Of a DNA stretch of 5,143 nt, positions 1 through 5,143 are shown piece by piece (position 1 is the stretch's first letter; the number at the start of each line of letters is the position of its first letter). Under the pieces are notes generated by a model, which did not search any database, had not been told where the DNA came from, and was given only the letters and a program-made list of their open reading frames with translations. The stretch comes from an uncultured Clostridia bacterium (GTDB lineage Bacteria > Bacillota > Clostridia > Oscillospirales > Acutalibacteraceae): positions 1-5,143 of the forward strand of contig CALYOC010000065.1 of assembly GCA_945227095.1 (NCBI GenBank), in the 5' to 3' direction. Made by a program: the position numbers and the translations under genes.

Positions 1-739
1 CGGTGCACCTGTCGATGAGGTGTTGTGCGTCGGTTTCGCGTATTTCGGCAATTCTCTGTGCGGTGTGTGCAATCAGCGAGGAGTCGTTTATCTTTCCTCT
101 GACCGGAACAGGGGACATATACGGACAGTCCGTTTCAAGAAGCAGACGGTCATCGGGTACAATTCGCACAACTTCAACGGGCTTTTTCGCATTCTTAAAG
201 GTCACGGCTCCGCCGATACCGATATACATTCCGAGAGATAGTATTTCCTCGGCAGTTTCGACACTTCCCGAAAAGCAGTGCAGTACACCTTTCGGCTTGT
301 GCTTTTTCAATAGGGCGAGGGTATCTGCGTGAGCCTCTCTGTCATGCACTATTACAGGCAGGTCAAGCTCGTTGGCAAGAATAATTTGTCTTTCAAAGAA
401 TTCGAGCTGTTTATCTTTTAACGATGTATCCCAATAGTAATCGAGCCCGATTTCACCTATTGCGACAATCTTTTTCTCACTCTCGGCTAATTCTCTAATC
501 AAGGATAAATCGTTTTCACAAACCTCGTCCATATTTTCGGGGTGAAGTCCTACCGCGGCGTAGATAAAGTCATACTTTTTACAAAGCTCTATTGTAAAGC
601 GCGCGGAATCGGGAGTTGTGGCGCAGTTGATAACTCCGGAAACTCCCTTATTTTTAAGCGAGGACAGAAGCGCACTTCTGTCCTCGTTAAATTGTTCATC
701 GTCGTAATGAGCGTGTGTGTCGAAAATGTTTGTCATCAT
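1..739 (-). CDS. tatD: TatD-family metal-dependent DNase (YcfH/YabD type), 3' end cut by window edge
   Basis: TatD enzymes are cytoplasmic two-metal hydrolases with a TIM-barrel fold that act as 3'-5' exonucleases or deoxyribonucleases. 246 codons are visible. The family is usually about 255 residues, so only roughly ten C-terminal residues are missing. The metal-ligand motifs are all present: DTHAH (H9, H11), GEIGLD (E96), VHDREA (H132), LHCFSG (H154) and ETDCP (D204), followed by the typical YMSPVPVRGK segment. The start is the first of two tandem ATG codons (739-737): AGGAG at 754-750 lies 10 nt upstream, a better distance than for the second ATG. This ATG overlaps the metG stop as ATGA, so translation is probably coupled to metG and no separate promoter is expected. 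metG followed by tatD is a standard Firmicutes order. No damaged residues are seen. The family call is firm; the natural substrate is not known from sequence. Confidence 0.95.
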   Translation of the reverse strand, partial: MMTNIFDTHAHYDDEQFNEDRSALLSSLKNKGVSGVINCATTPDSARFTIELCKKYDFIYAAVGLHPENMDEVCENDLSLIRELAESEKKIVAIGEIGLDYYWDTSLKDKQLEFFERQIILANELDLPVIVHDREAHADTLALLKKHKPKGVLHCFSGSVETAEEILSLGMYIGIGGAVTFKNAKKPVEVVRIVPDDRLLLETDCPYMSPVPVRGKINDSSLIAHTAQRIAEIRETDAQHLIDRCT

Positions 740-2673
740 CTTATTTTTGCTCCTGCCGGCACTCCGTCGAGGAAGATAACCTTGACATCTCCGTCCGGAC
801 AATCGGCGGCAAGCACCATTCCGTTTGATTCCACGGAGCAGAGCTTTGCCGGTTTGAGATTGCTGACAAGTATAACGGTTTTACCGATTAAATCCTCCGG
901 CTTGTACCAAGGGGAGATACCGGAGCAAACCGTTCTCGCATCGTCCGTTCCGTCATTTAAGGTGAGCTTTAAAAGTTTTTTGGACTTTTTAATGGGCTCG
1001 CAGTCCGTGACAAGCGCCGCGGTGAGTTCAACTTTTGCAAAATCCTCAATTCCTATCTTTGCCACACCTTGCGGCTTTTCCTTTTCGGGCTTTGCGTTGT
1101 CTGCGGCGGTGAGCTGCTCTATCTCTTTAAACTTTTTCTCCGGGTCAATTCGTGAGAAAAGGGGTTGAGCTTCACCCACCTTTGCCGAGTGCTTAAGCGC
1201 TCCGAATTTGCTCAAGGAATCATAGTCCTTTATATCACATAACATCTGTGAAAAAATCTTTTCACTTGTCGAGGGCATAAACGGCTGTAAAAGCACGGCG
1301 ATAAACCTGATGGATTCCAAGAGGTTGTATAATACCGTGGCGAGCCTGTCTTGTTTTGACTCGTCCTTTGCGAGTGCCCAGGGCATTGTTTCGTCAATGT
1401 ATTTGTTTGACCTGCGAGCCAGGTCGATAATTGCGGAAAGGGCGTCACTTATGCGGTATGAGGTCATAAATTCCTCAACCTTTTCCACTGTGTTTAAGGC
1501 GAATTCTTTGAGCTGACCGTCAATTTCTTCGCCGCATACGGGAGCCTTGATTTCGCCTGCGAAATACTTGTTGCTCATTGCAATAGTTCTGTTGACGAGA
1601 TTACCTAATGTGTTTGCAAGGTCGGAGTTAAAGCGCTCGATGATAGTGGAGTAACTGATAGAGCCGTCCTGCGCGTGCGGCATTTCGGAAAGTAAGTAGT
1701 ATCTTACCGCGTCAACGCCGAACAGTTCTACGAGGGTGTCTGCGTAAATGACATTTCCCTTTGACTTGCTCATCTTATCCTCTCCGAAAAGCAGCCATGG
1801 ATGTCCGTAAACCTGTTTCGGAAGCGGCTCTCCCAATGCCATAAGCATAATGGGCCAGTAAATTGTGTGGAATCGAACAATGTCCTTGCCTATGATATGA
1901 ACATCTGCGGGCCAGTATTTTTTATACAAATCAGAGCTGCCGTCGGGGTCATATCCCAGCGCGGTTATATAGTTTGAAAGTGCGTCAATCCATACATAGA
2001 TGACATGCTTATCGTCAAATGAAACAGGTATGCCCCATTTAAATGATGTTCTTGAAACGCACAAATCATCAAGACCGGGCTTGATAAAGTTGTTCAACAT
2101 CTCTTTTTTTCTGCTTTCGGGGTAGATGAAGTTTTCGTTGCTTTCGATAAATTCTTCAAGCTGCTTTTGGTATTTTGAAAGGCGCAGGAAATACGCCTCT
2201 TCCTTTGCGGGCTTAACCTCTCTGCCGCAGTCGGGGCATTTTCCGTCAACTAATTGCGCCTGTGTCCAGAAGGACTCACAGGGAGTGCAGTAAAGACCCT
2301 CGTACTCTCCCTTGTAAATATCACCCTGGTCGTAGAGTTTTTTAAATATTTTTTGAACAACCTTTTCGTGATAATCGTCGGTTGTCCTGATGAATTTGTC
2401 GTAGCTTGTGTCGAGAATATCGCAAATTTGCTTGATTTCCCCGGAAACCTTATCTACATATTCTTTCGGAGAAACACCGGCTTCGGACGCGTATTCTTCG
2501 ATTTTTTGACCGTGCTCGTCGGTTCCGGTGAGCATAAACACATCGTAACCCTGCATTCGTTTATAGCGGGCGATTGAATCTGTCAATACAATTTCGTAGC
2601 TATTTCCGATGTGTGGTTTGCGCGATGTGTACGCAATGGCAGTTGTGATATAAAATTTGCCTTTTTTTGCCAT
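736..2673 (-). CDS. metG: Methionyl-tRNA synthetase with C-terminal tRNA-binding domain
   Basis: This enzyme charges tRNA-Met with methionine using ATP in the cytoplasm (class Ia synthetase). The 645-residue protein has the Rossmann catalytic core with the HIGH-box variant PHIGN at 20-24 and the TGTDEHGQK signature at 49-57. A zinc knuckle (CTPC at 129-132, CPDC at 146-149) is consistent with a one-knuckle enzyme. WIDALSNY sits at 228-235 and the KMSKS loop at 300-304. The helical anticodon-binding domain follows, with the conserved PW at 431-432. A charged linker (about 525-537) leads to a Trbp111-like OB-fold (about 540-645, with SGI and SNGM motifs) that in this family mediates dimerisation and tRNA binding. 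The length is close to the roughly 660 typical of Bacillus enzymes. An in-frame ATG at 2697 was rejected because the GGAGG ribosome site lies between it and the ATG at 2673. The stop overlaps the tatD start. Confidence 0.98.
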   Translation of the reverse strand: MAKKGKFYITTAIAYTSRKPHIGNSYEIVLTDSIARYKRMQGYDVFMLTGTDEHGQKIEEYASEAGVSPKEYVDKVSGEIKQICDILDTSYDKFIRTTDDYHEKVVQKIFKKLYDQGDIYKGEYEGLYCTPCESFWTQAQLVDGKCPDCGREVKPAKEEAYFLRLSKYQKQLEEFIESNENFIYPESRKKEMLNNFIKPGLDDLCVSRTSFKWGIPVSFDDKHVIYVWIDALSNYITALGYDPDGSSDLYKKYWPADVHIIGKDIVRFHTIYWPIMLMALGEPLPKQVYGHPWLLFGEDKMSKSKGNVIYADTLVELFGVDAVRYYLLSEMPHAQDGSISYSTIIERFNSDLANTLGNLVNRTIAMSNKYFAGEIKAPVCGEEIDGQLKEFALNTVEKVEEFMTSYRISDALSAIIDLARRSNKYIDETMPWALAKDESKQDRLATVLYNLLESIRFIAVLLQPFMPSTSEKIFSQMLCDIKDYDSLSKFGALKHSAKVGEAQPLFSRIDPEKKFKEIEQLTAADNAKPEKEKPQGVAKIGIEDFAKVELTAALVTDCEPIKKSKKLLKLTLNDGTDDARTVCSGISPWYKPEDLIGKTVILVSNLKPAKLCSVESNGMVLAADCPDGDVKVIFLDGVPAGAKIR

Positions 2674-2682
2674 TTTAACATT

Positions 2683-2687
2683 CCTCC
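2683..2687 (-). promoter_or_regulatory. Ribosome binding site that fixes the metG start
   Basis: GGAGG (minus strand) lies 9 nt upstream of the ATG at 2673. It lies downstream of the other in-frame ATG at 2697, which has no comparable site. This excludes the eight-residue extension and sets the protein to begin MAKKGKFY. Confidence 0.85.
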
Positions 2688-2708
2688 GTTTTGTCATTTT
2701 TTCTGCAT

Positions 2709-2749
2709 AAAAGCTTTGATTTCCCGATGGACGGGAGTCGTCGGCTTTT
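2709..2749 (-). promoter_or_regulatory. Hairpin in the metG 5' leader
   Basis: On the transcribed minus strand, AAAAGC (2749-2744) can pair with GCTTTT (2714-2709), enclosing a second stem TCCCG/CGGGA (2736-2732 with 2726-2722) that closes a five-base loop. The structure fills most of the roughly 84 nt between the predicted transcription start (about 2757) and the metG ATG, and ends about 20 nt before the Shine-Dalgarno. It is not followed by a T-run, so it is not a terminator. I see no T-box or SAM-riboswitch signature. It may be a regulatory leader or only a 5' stabilising stem; function is not established. Confidence 0.4.
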
Positions 2750-2763
2750 CACAAATTATTTAT

Positions 2764-2792
2764 AGTATAAACTAAAAATCCCCCGATTACAA
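2764..2792 (-). promoter_or_regulatory. Predicted sigma-A-type promoter for metG-tatD
   Basis: On the minus strand the -35 box is TTGTAA (2792-2787) and the -10 box is TATACT (2769-2764), separated by exactly 17 bp. Transcription would begin near 2757. The -35 lies about 20 bp after the stop codon of the upstream ZIP gene, giving metG-tatD its own transcription even if readthrough also occurs. This is prediction from consensus and spacing only. Confidence 0.7.
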
Positions 2793-2811
2793 GTATTCCC
2801 TTTGAATATTA

Positions 2812-3585
2812 TTAAAGTGCAATATCCATAACGGTCATAATGAGAAAGCCTATCAGCGCTCCGACGGTCGCTTCCTTTGACTGTTCCGAGCAGGCCTCGG
2901 GTATCAGTTCGTCAACTACGACGAATATCATTGCTCCTGCCGCAAATGCGAGCATAATGGGGAGAATGGGGCTTATGAGTCTTACTATCAGCGCGCCGAT
3001 TATTGCCGAAATAGGTTCGACAACAGCGGACAACTGACCGAACATAAAGCTTTTAAAACGGCTCATACCTTCTGTGCGCAGGGGTACTGACACCGCCATT
3101 CCCTCCGGGAAATTTTGAAGTCCGATTCCAACTGTCAGTGCGATTGCGCCCGCCAATTGAGTACTGCCCTGAGCCGCACTTCCAAAGGCAACTCCGAATG
3201 CCATGCCCTCGGGGATATTGTGAACGGTAATGGCAAGAACAAGTAAAAATGCTCTCTTACCAATGCCTGTGCCGTGCGTTCCGGAGCTGTTGAGAAACTT
3301 TGATTTTGAAACAATTTTGTCGGATATAAAAAGAAAAGCGCCGCCTGCGGCAAAGCCCGCCGCAATAGGAATCCATACGGCGGAAAAATAGTTTTTTGCC
3401 ATTTCCAAAGCGGGCTTCAGCAGGGACCAAAAGGAAGCGGAAATCATTATTCCCCCTGAAAATCCGAGCATAAAATTTAAGACTTTTTCATTGATTTTTC
3501 TGAAAAAGAAGACTGTTGACGCGCCCAGAGCGGTCACTCCCCAGGTGAATAAACCGCCTAAAAGCGCCATTAAAACAGGATTCAT
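2812..3585 (-). CDS. ZIP-family divalent metal transporter (GufA-like)
   Basis: ZIP proteins move zinc, and often iron or manganese, across the inner membrane into the cytoplasm. The 257-residue protein is almost entirely hydrophobic, with about eight apparent membrane segments. It carries the two family signatures: VHNIPEGMAFG at 121-131 and LQNFPEGMAVS at 157-166, giving the metal-site residues H122, N123, E126, N158 and E161. E190 (VVEPISA) and the DELIPE segment (225-230) are also conserved in the GufA branch, as is FSGGIMISASFWSLL at 42-56. Length is normal for this branch. The ATG at 3585 is chosen because the frame upstream has no start codon until it runs antisense through the tRNA-Pro gene, and the protein from here begins like other family members. 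The ribosome site is weak (GGTGG, 7 nt spacer). The metal specificity cannot be told from sequence; zinc is the default guess. Confidence 0.93.
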   Translation of the reverse strand: MNPVLMALLGGLFTWGVTALGASTVFFFRKINEKVLNFMLGFSGGIMISASFWSLLKPALEMAKNYFSAVWIPIAAGFAAGGAFLFISDKIVSKSKFLNSSGTHGTGIGKRAFLLVLAITVHNIPEGMAFGVAFGSAAQGSTQLAGAIALTVGIGLQNFPEGMAVSVPLRTEGMSRFKSFMFGQLSAVVEPISAIIGALIVRLISPILPIMLAFAAGAMIFVVVDELIPEACSEQSKEATVGALIGFLIMTVMDIAL

Positions 3586-3660
3586 AAATACACCACCATC
3601 AGCGGCTGCGTCGTTTAAATTCGGGATATTTGAGTCGCATTTTTTCTCACCGCTATTTTC

Positions 3661-3690
3661 ACTATATGAAAAAATGAAATATTGTGTTAA
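3661..3690 (-). promoter_or_regulatory. Predicted promoter for the ZIP transporter gene
   Basis: On the minus strand, TTAACA (3690-3685) and TATAGT (3666-3661), each one base off consensus, are separated by 18 bp. The start would be near 3654, leaving a leader of about 70 nt. It is divergent from the tRNA-Pro promoter. The surrounding DNA is AT-rich, so chance matches are possible. Confidence 0.5.
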
Positions 3691-3696
3691 ATTAAC

Positions 3697-3725
3697 TTGA
3701 CAAAATCGCTTTCTTATTTTATACT
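3697..3725 (+). promoter_or_regulatory. Strong predicted promoter for tRNA-Pro
   Basis: A perfect -35 TTGACA (3697-3702), a 17-bp spacer and -10 TATACT (3720-3725) place the transcription start near 3732, about 10 nt before the mature tRNA 5' end. This is as expected for a monocistronic tRNA gene needing strong transcription and a short 5' trailer removed by RNase P. Confidence 0.85.
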
Positions 3726-3741
3726 TTAATACGCGTCTTAT

Positions 3742-3818
3742 CGGGGTGTAGCGAAGTTTGGTATCGCGCTTGCTTCGGGAGCAAGAGATCGCTGGTTCAA
3801 ATCCAGTCACTCCGACCA
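3742..3818 (+). tRNA. tRNA-Pro, anticodon CGG
   Basis: A full cloverleaf can be drawn over 77 nt. The acceptor stem is CGGGGTG (3742-3748) with CACTCCG (3808-3814), including one G-U pair. The D stem is GCGA/TCGC (3751-3754, 3764-3767) with GG in its loop. The anticodon stem CTTGC/GCAAG (3769-3773, 3781-3785) closes the loop TTCGGGA, giving anticodon CGG at 3776-3778. The T arm is GCTGG-TTCAAAT-CCAGT. The discriminator is A3815 and CCA is encoded at 3816-3818. It reads CCG proline codons. It stands alone, with its own promoter and terminator and no neighbouring RNA gene. Confidence 0.97.
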
Positions 3819-3821
3819 TTT

Positions 3822-3857
3822 TTCAGCTGGTTCCAAAAGGATTCAGCTGAATTTTTT
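3822..3857 (+). terminator. Intrinsic terminator of tRNA-Pro
   Basis: TTCAGCTG (3822-3829) pairs perfectly with CAGCTGAA (3844-3851), and an inner TCC/GGA pairing closes an AAAA loop. Six T residues follow directly (3852-3857). It begins only 4 nt after the encoded CCA, so it ends the tRNA transcript. Confidence 0.92.
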
Positions 3858-3863
3858 ATGCCC

Positions 3864-3891
3864 GAAAAGCCGCACAACCGCGGGATTTTTC
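3864..3891 (+). terminator. Possible second, weaker terminator-like hairpin
   Basis: A short GC stem CCGC/GCGG (3870-3873 with 3880-3883) is flanked by an A-run (3865-3868) and a T-run (3886-3890). It follows the tRNA terminator by about 7 nt and could act as a backup on the plus strand. The stem is only 4 bp, so this is tentative. Confidence 0.35.
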
Positions 3892-3967
3892 AGGATTTTG
3901 CGTATATTTGAGAATCACCAAAACCAAACAAAAACTAATAAAAAATTCACTTATCAGGTGCAAAAAT

Positions 3968-4001
3968 ACCCTGCCTTGAAATTCAAGACAGGGTTGTTTT
4001 T
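3968..4001. terminator. Strong bidirectional terminator-like hairpin without an adjacent gene
   Basis: ACCCTG (3968-3973) pairs with CAGGGT (3989-3994), then a C/A mismatch, then CTTGA/TCAAG (3975-3979 with 3983-3987) closing a 3-nt loop. TTGTTTTT follows on the plus strand, and an A-run (3962-3966) precedes it, giving a T-run on the minus strand. It has the form of an intrinsic terminator in both directions. The nearest upstream plus-strand gene (tRNA-Pro) already has its own terminator, and no minus-strand gene ends here. Confidence 0.75.
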
Positions 4002-4120
4002 ATGTTCATTCAATTTTGTTAGATTTGAAAATTTTCTTTTAACGATTGTATTTCGGCTGGGTTTTTAATCCGTGATTCTTGTTAAAAACGGATGTTTATA
4101 ATATTTTATTTATATATTTA

Positions 4121-4149
4121 TTGTCTTATAAAGTTTTTTGTGATAATAT
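4121..4149 (+). promoter_or_regulatory. Predicted promoter for the YhhN-fbp unit
   Basis: TTGTCT (4121-4126), a 17-bp spacer and TAATAT (4144-4149) would start transcription near 4156, about 29 nt before the ATG and just ahead of the AGGA ribosome site at 4171-4174. The region is very AT-rich and other -10-like hexamers occur, so the exact position is uncertain. Confidence 0.5.
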
Positions 4150-4184
4150 ATATTTGTATAGTTTTTTGAAAGGAAATATTTCTT

Positions 4185-4946
4185 ATGTTTGCATCACTTT
4201 CTGTTTTTGATATTGTGATTATCGCGCTGTTTTGGGCGGCGGAAATATGTGTATTCCCGCTTTTTATTAAGGCGCAATGGCCGAAGCCCTGCGTTAAAAG
4301 TTTTGTGCTTAAAATGGCGAGCGCGTCTGTTTTCCTCGCCTACGGCATCTATCTTGCCTGCAAGGTTGAGTGGGGAACTTTTGCCCTTTATATGGTGCTC
4401 GGACTTATCGGCGGTTGGCTCGGAGATTTACTTCTTCACTTGAAGCCGTTTCTGCCGGAGGATTCAAAGCTCGGCGAAGCGTTGTCCTTTGTATCGGGCT
4501 TACTCGCGTTCTTGGCAGGACATATAATGTATGTAATTGCGTATATCTATGCAATACTCAACTTCGGATTTAAAATTTCCTGGCAAACATATGTGATTAT
4601 AGCCGCTGTAATCGTAATCGCGGTTATCGTTAAGTTTGCGGCAAAGATTAAACTCGGAATAGCCGCCGTTCCCGTCGTGTTTTACTGCGCTACAATAGCT
4701 ACAATGCTCTCTATGGCAATCACTCTTTCCTCAATTGTCATCGAGCACAGCGTATTTTGCGCGGTCGTCCTCGTTGTCGGTGCGGTGTTGTTTGTCATTT
4801 CGGACGGAACACTTGTGTTTTGTATGTTCGGAAACGAGAATCAAAAGAAAAATTTCCCGTTAAAAGCGGTCAATCTCACAACTTACTTTATCGCTCAAAT
4901 GTTATTGGCGAGTACAATACTTCTTGTAAATAATATCGCCGTATGA
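4185..4946 (+). CDS. YhhN/TMEM86-family membrane protein (lysoplasmalogenase-like)
   Basis: A 253-residue integral membrane protein with about eight hydrophobic segments. It shows the spaced motifs of the YhhN family: KP at 34-35; GGWLGDLLLHLKP at 76-88 with D81; the segment GLLAFLAGHIMYVIAY at 105-120 with H113 and Y116; FYCATIATMLSMA at 166-178; GAVLFVISDGTL at 199-210 with D207; and LTTYFIAQ at 231-238. Characterised relatives (mammalian TMEM86 and a Legionella homologue) hydrolyse the vinyl-ether bond of lysoplasmalogens. Many anaerobic Clostridia make plasmalogens, so that role is plausible here but inferred. The start is the ATG at 4185, with AGGA at 4171-4174 (10-nt spacer). It is the first gene of an apparent two-gene unit, its TGA overlapping the ATG of the FBPase gene. 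The link between the two functions is not obvious. Confidence 0.85.
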   Translation: MFASLSVFDIVIIALFWAAEICVFPLFIKAQWPKPCVKSFVLKMASASVFLAYGIYLACKVEWGTFALYMVLGLIGGWLGDLLLHLKPFLPEDSKLGEALSFVSGLLAFLAGHIMYVIAYIYAILNFGFKISWQTYVIIAAVIVIAVIVKFAAKIKLGIAAVPVVFYCATIATMLSMAITLSSIVIEHSVFCAVVLVVGAVLFVISDGTLVFCMFGNENQKKNFPLKAVNLTTYFIAQMLLASTILLVNNIAV

Positions 4947-5143
4947 TAGCTCCCGCTGATTTATTCTTCACCGATTTACACGGTGAGGATAAGGCTTTTA
5001 TATACCTGTTGCGAACAGGCTGCGGCATTCTGCGAGAGAGGGCAAAGGAGTGTTTTTCACACCGTTTGAGCGAAGATACGATTGACAGGCTCTTATATCT
5101 TGTCGCTTTTCCAGAGGAGTATTCAGTCGGAGAGAGCGAGTAT
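4943..5143 (+). CDS. fbp: Class III fructose-1,6-bisphosphatase, N-terminal part only
   Basis: The enzyme dephosphorylates fructose-1,6-bisphosphate to fructose-6-phosphate, the committed step of gluconeogenesis. The class III form is typical of Firmicutes and usually about 640-670 residues. Only 67 codons are visible before the window ends. They contain FFTDLHGEDKAFIYLLRTG (8-26), matching the family's SDLHGE metal-site block (D11, H13), followed by a region like the conserved LSEDTIDRLLYLVAFPEEY. The start is the ATG at 4943, overlapping the YhhN stop as ATGA. The in-frame codon at 4931-4933 is a stop, so no upstream start is possible. There is no clear Shine-Dalgarno, so translation probably depends on coupling. 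The protein begins only about 10 residues before the DLHGE motif, shorter than the roughly 45 residues in the Bacillus enzyme. It is identified from a short fragment, but the motif match is distinctive. Confidence 0.82.
   Translation, partial: MIAPADLFFTDLHGEDKAFIYLLRTGCGILRERAKECFSHRLSEDTIDRLLYLVAFPEEYSVGESEY

Larger units (their letters stand above)
3858..4184. other. Gene-free AT-rich intergenic stretch between tRNA-Pro and the YhhN gene
   Basis: About 330 bp with no credible coding frame on either strand. It holds a weak GC hairpin (3864-3891), a strong bidirectional terminator-like hairpin (3968-4001), a perfect GAAAATTTTC palindrome (4027-4036), two overlapping inverted repeats (4061-4093) and the predicted YhhN-gene promoter (4121-4149). 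A 17-codon frame from the ATG at 3858 starts inside the tail of the tRNA terminator and has no ribosome site. I see no copy of the tRNA 3' end here, so no sign of an integrated element. Confidence 0.7.

Noticed and set aside
542..1168. A 208-codon plus-strand open frame
   Set aside because: It lies opposite tatD and metG, both unambiguous by motif. Its protein is low-complexity Ser-rich and resembles nothing, and it has no ribosome site.
2254..2577. A 107-codon plus-strand open frame
   Set aside because: It is wholly antisense to the catalytic domain of metG and has no supporting signals.
2674..2697. Upstream in-frame ATG for metG at 2697
   Set aside because: The GGAGG ribosome site lies between this ATG and the one at 2673, so the downstream ATG is the real start.
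2674..2811. T-box or SAM riboswitch upstream of metG
   Set aside because: The leader is too short and lacks the conserved T-box bulge sequence, the SAM-riboswitch stems and any terminator.
3135..3365. A 76-codon minus-strand open frame inside the ZIP gene
   Set aside because: It is an alternate frame of the ZIP gene, in the segment coding for the HNIPEG membrane helix, with no independent support.
3586..3819. A 78-residue N-terminal extension of the ZIP protein beginning MVGVTGFEPAISCSRSKRD
   Set aside because: The first part is the antisense translation of the tRNA-Pro gene, a well-known annotation artefact. The stretch also covers both divergent promoters, and a good family-like start exists at 3585.
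3858..3911. A 17-codon frame starting MPEKPHNRG
   Set aside because: It starts within the tail of the tRNA terminator, has no Shine-Dalgarno and overlaps a second hairpin.
3798..4184. Integration (att) site at the tRNA-Pro 3' end
   Set aside because: tRNA ends are common targets, but no second copy of the tRNA 3' segment and no integrase is visible in the window.

Overview
The window looks like an ordinary housekeeping stretch of a low-to-moderate GC Firmicutes (Bacillota) chromosome, most likely a Clostridia-type anaerobe. This rests on four points: the metG-tatD pairing, a class III fructose-1,6-bisphosphatase start, strong Shine-Dalgarno and sigma-A-like promoters, and a YhhN/TMEM86 membrane protein. 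The exact genus cannot be read from the sequence. No mobile element, CRISPR array, prophage or defence system is visible.

Left half, minus strand (reading right to left): a ZIP-family metal transporter (3585-2812), then metG for methionyl-tRNA synthetase (2673-736), then tatD, a metal-dependent DNase (739 to the window edge, lacking its last few codons). metG and tatD overlap by ATGA and form one translationally coupled unit. metG has its own good promoter (2764-2792) and an 80-odd nt leader with a hairpin. No convincing terminator separates the ZIP gene from metG, so some readthrough is likely.

Centre: a single tRNA-Pro(CGG) gene (3742-3818) on the plus strand, with its own near-consensus promoter (TTGACA-17-TATACT) and a strong intrinsic terminator. 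It diverges from the ZIP gene, and the two -35 boxes lie 6 bp apart with a small palindrome between them. A long reading frame antisense to the tRNA appears to extend the ZIP protein by 78 residues, but that extension is spurious.

Right half, plus strand: about 330 bp of AT-rich intergenic DNA (3858-4184) holds two further terminator-like hairpins and a pair of competing inverted repeats but no gene. It is followed by a YhhN-family (lysoplasmalogenase-like) membrane protein (4185-4946). That gene overlaps, again by ATGA, the start of a class III fructose-1,6-bisphosphatase gene that runs off the right edge.

The genes do not form one pathway. They are translation (metG, tRNA-Pro), DNA/RNA quality control (tatD), metal uptake (ZIP), lipid metabolism (YhhN) and gluconeogenesis (fbp). 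I found no undescribed biological system. The points worth a second look are small: a possible leader-peptide relay ahead of the ZIP gene, the hairpin in the metG leader, the orphan terminators, and the short, coupled start of the FBPase.
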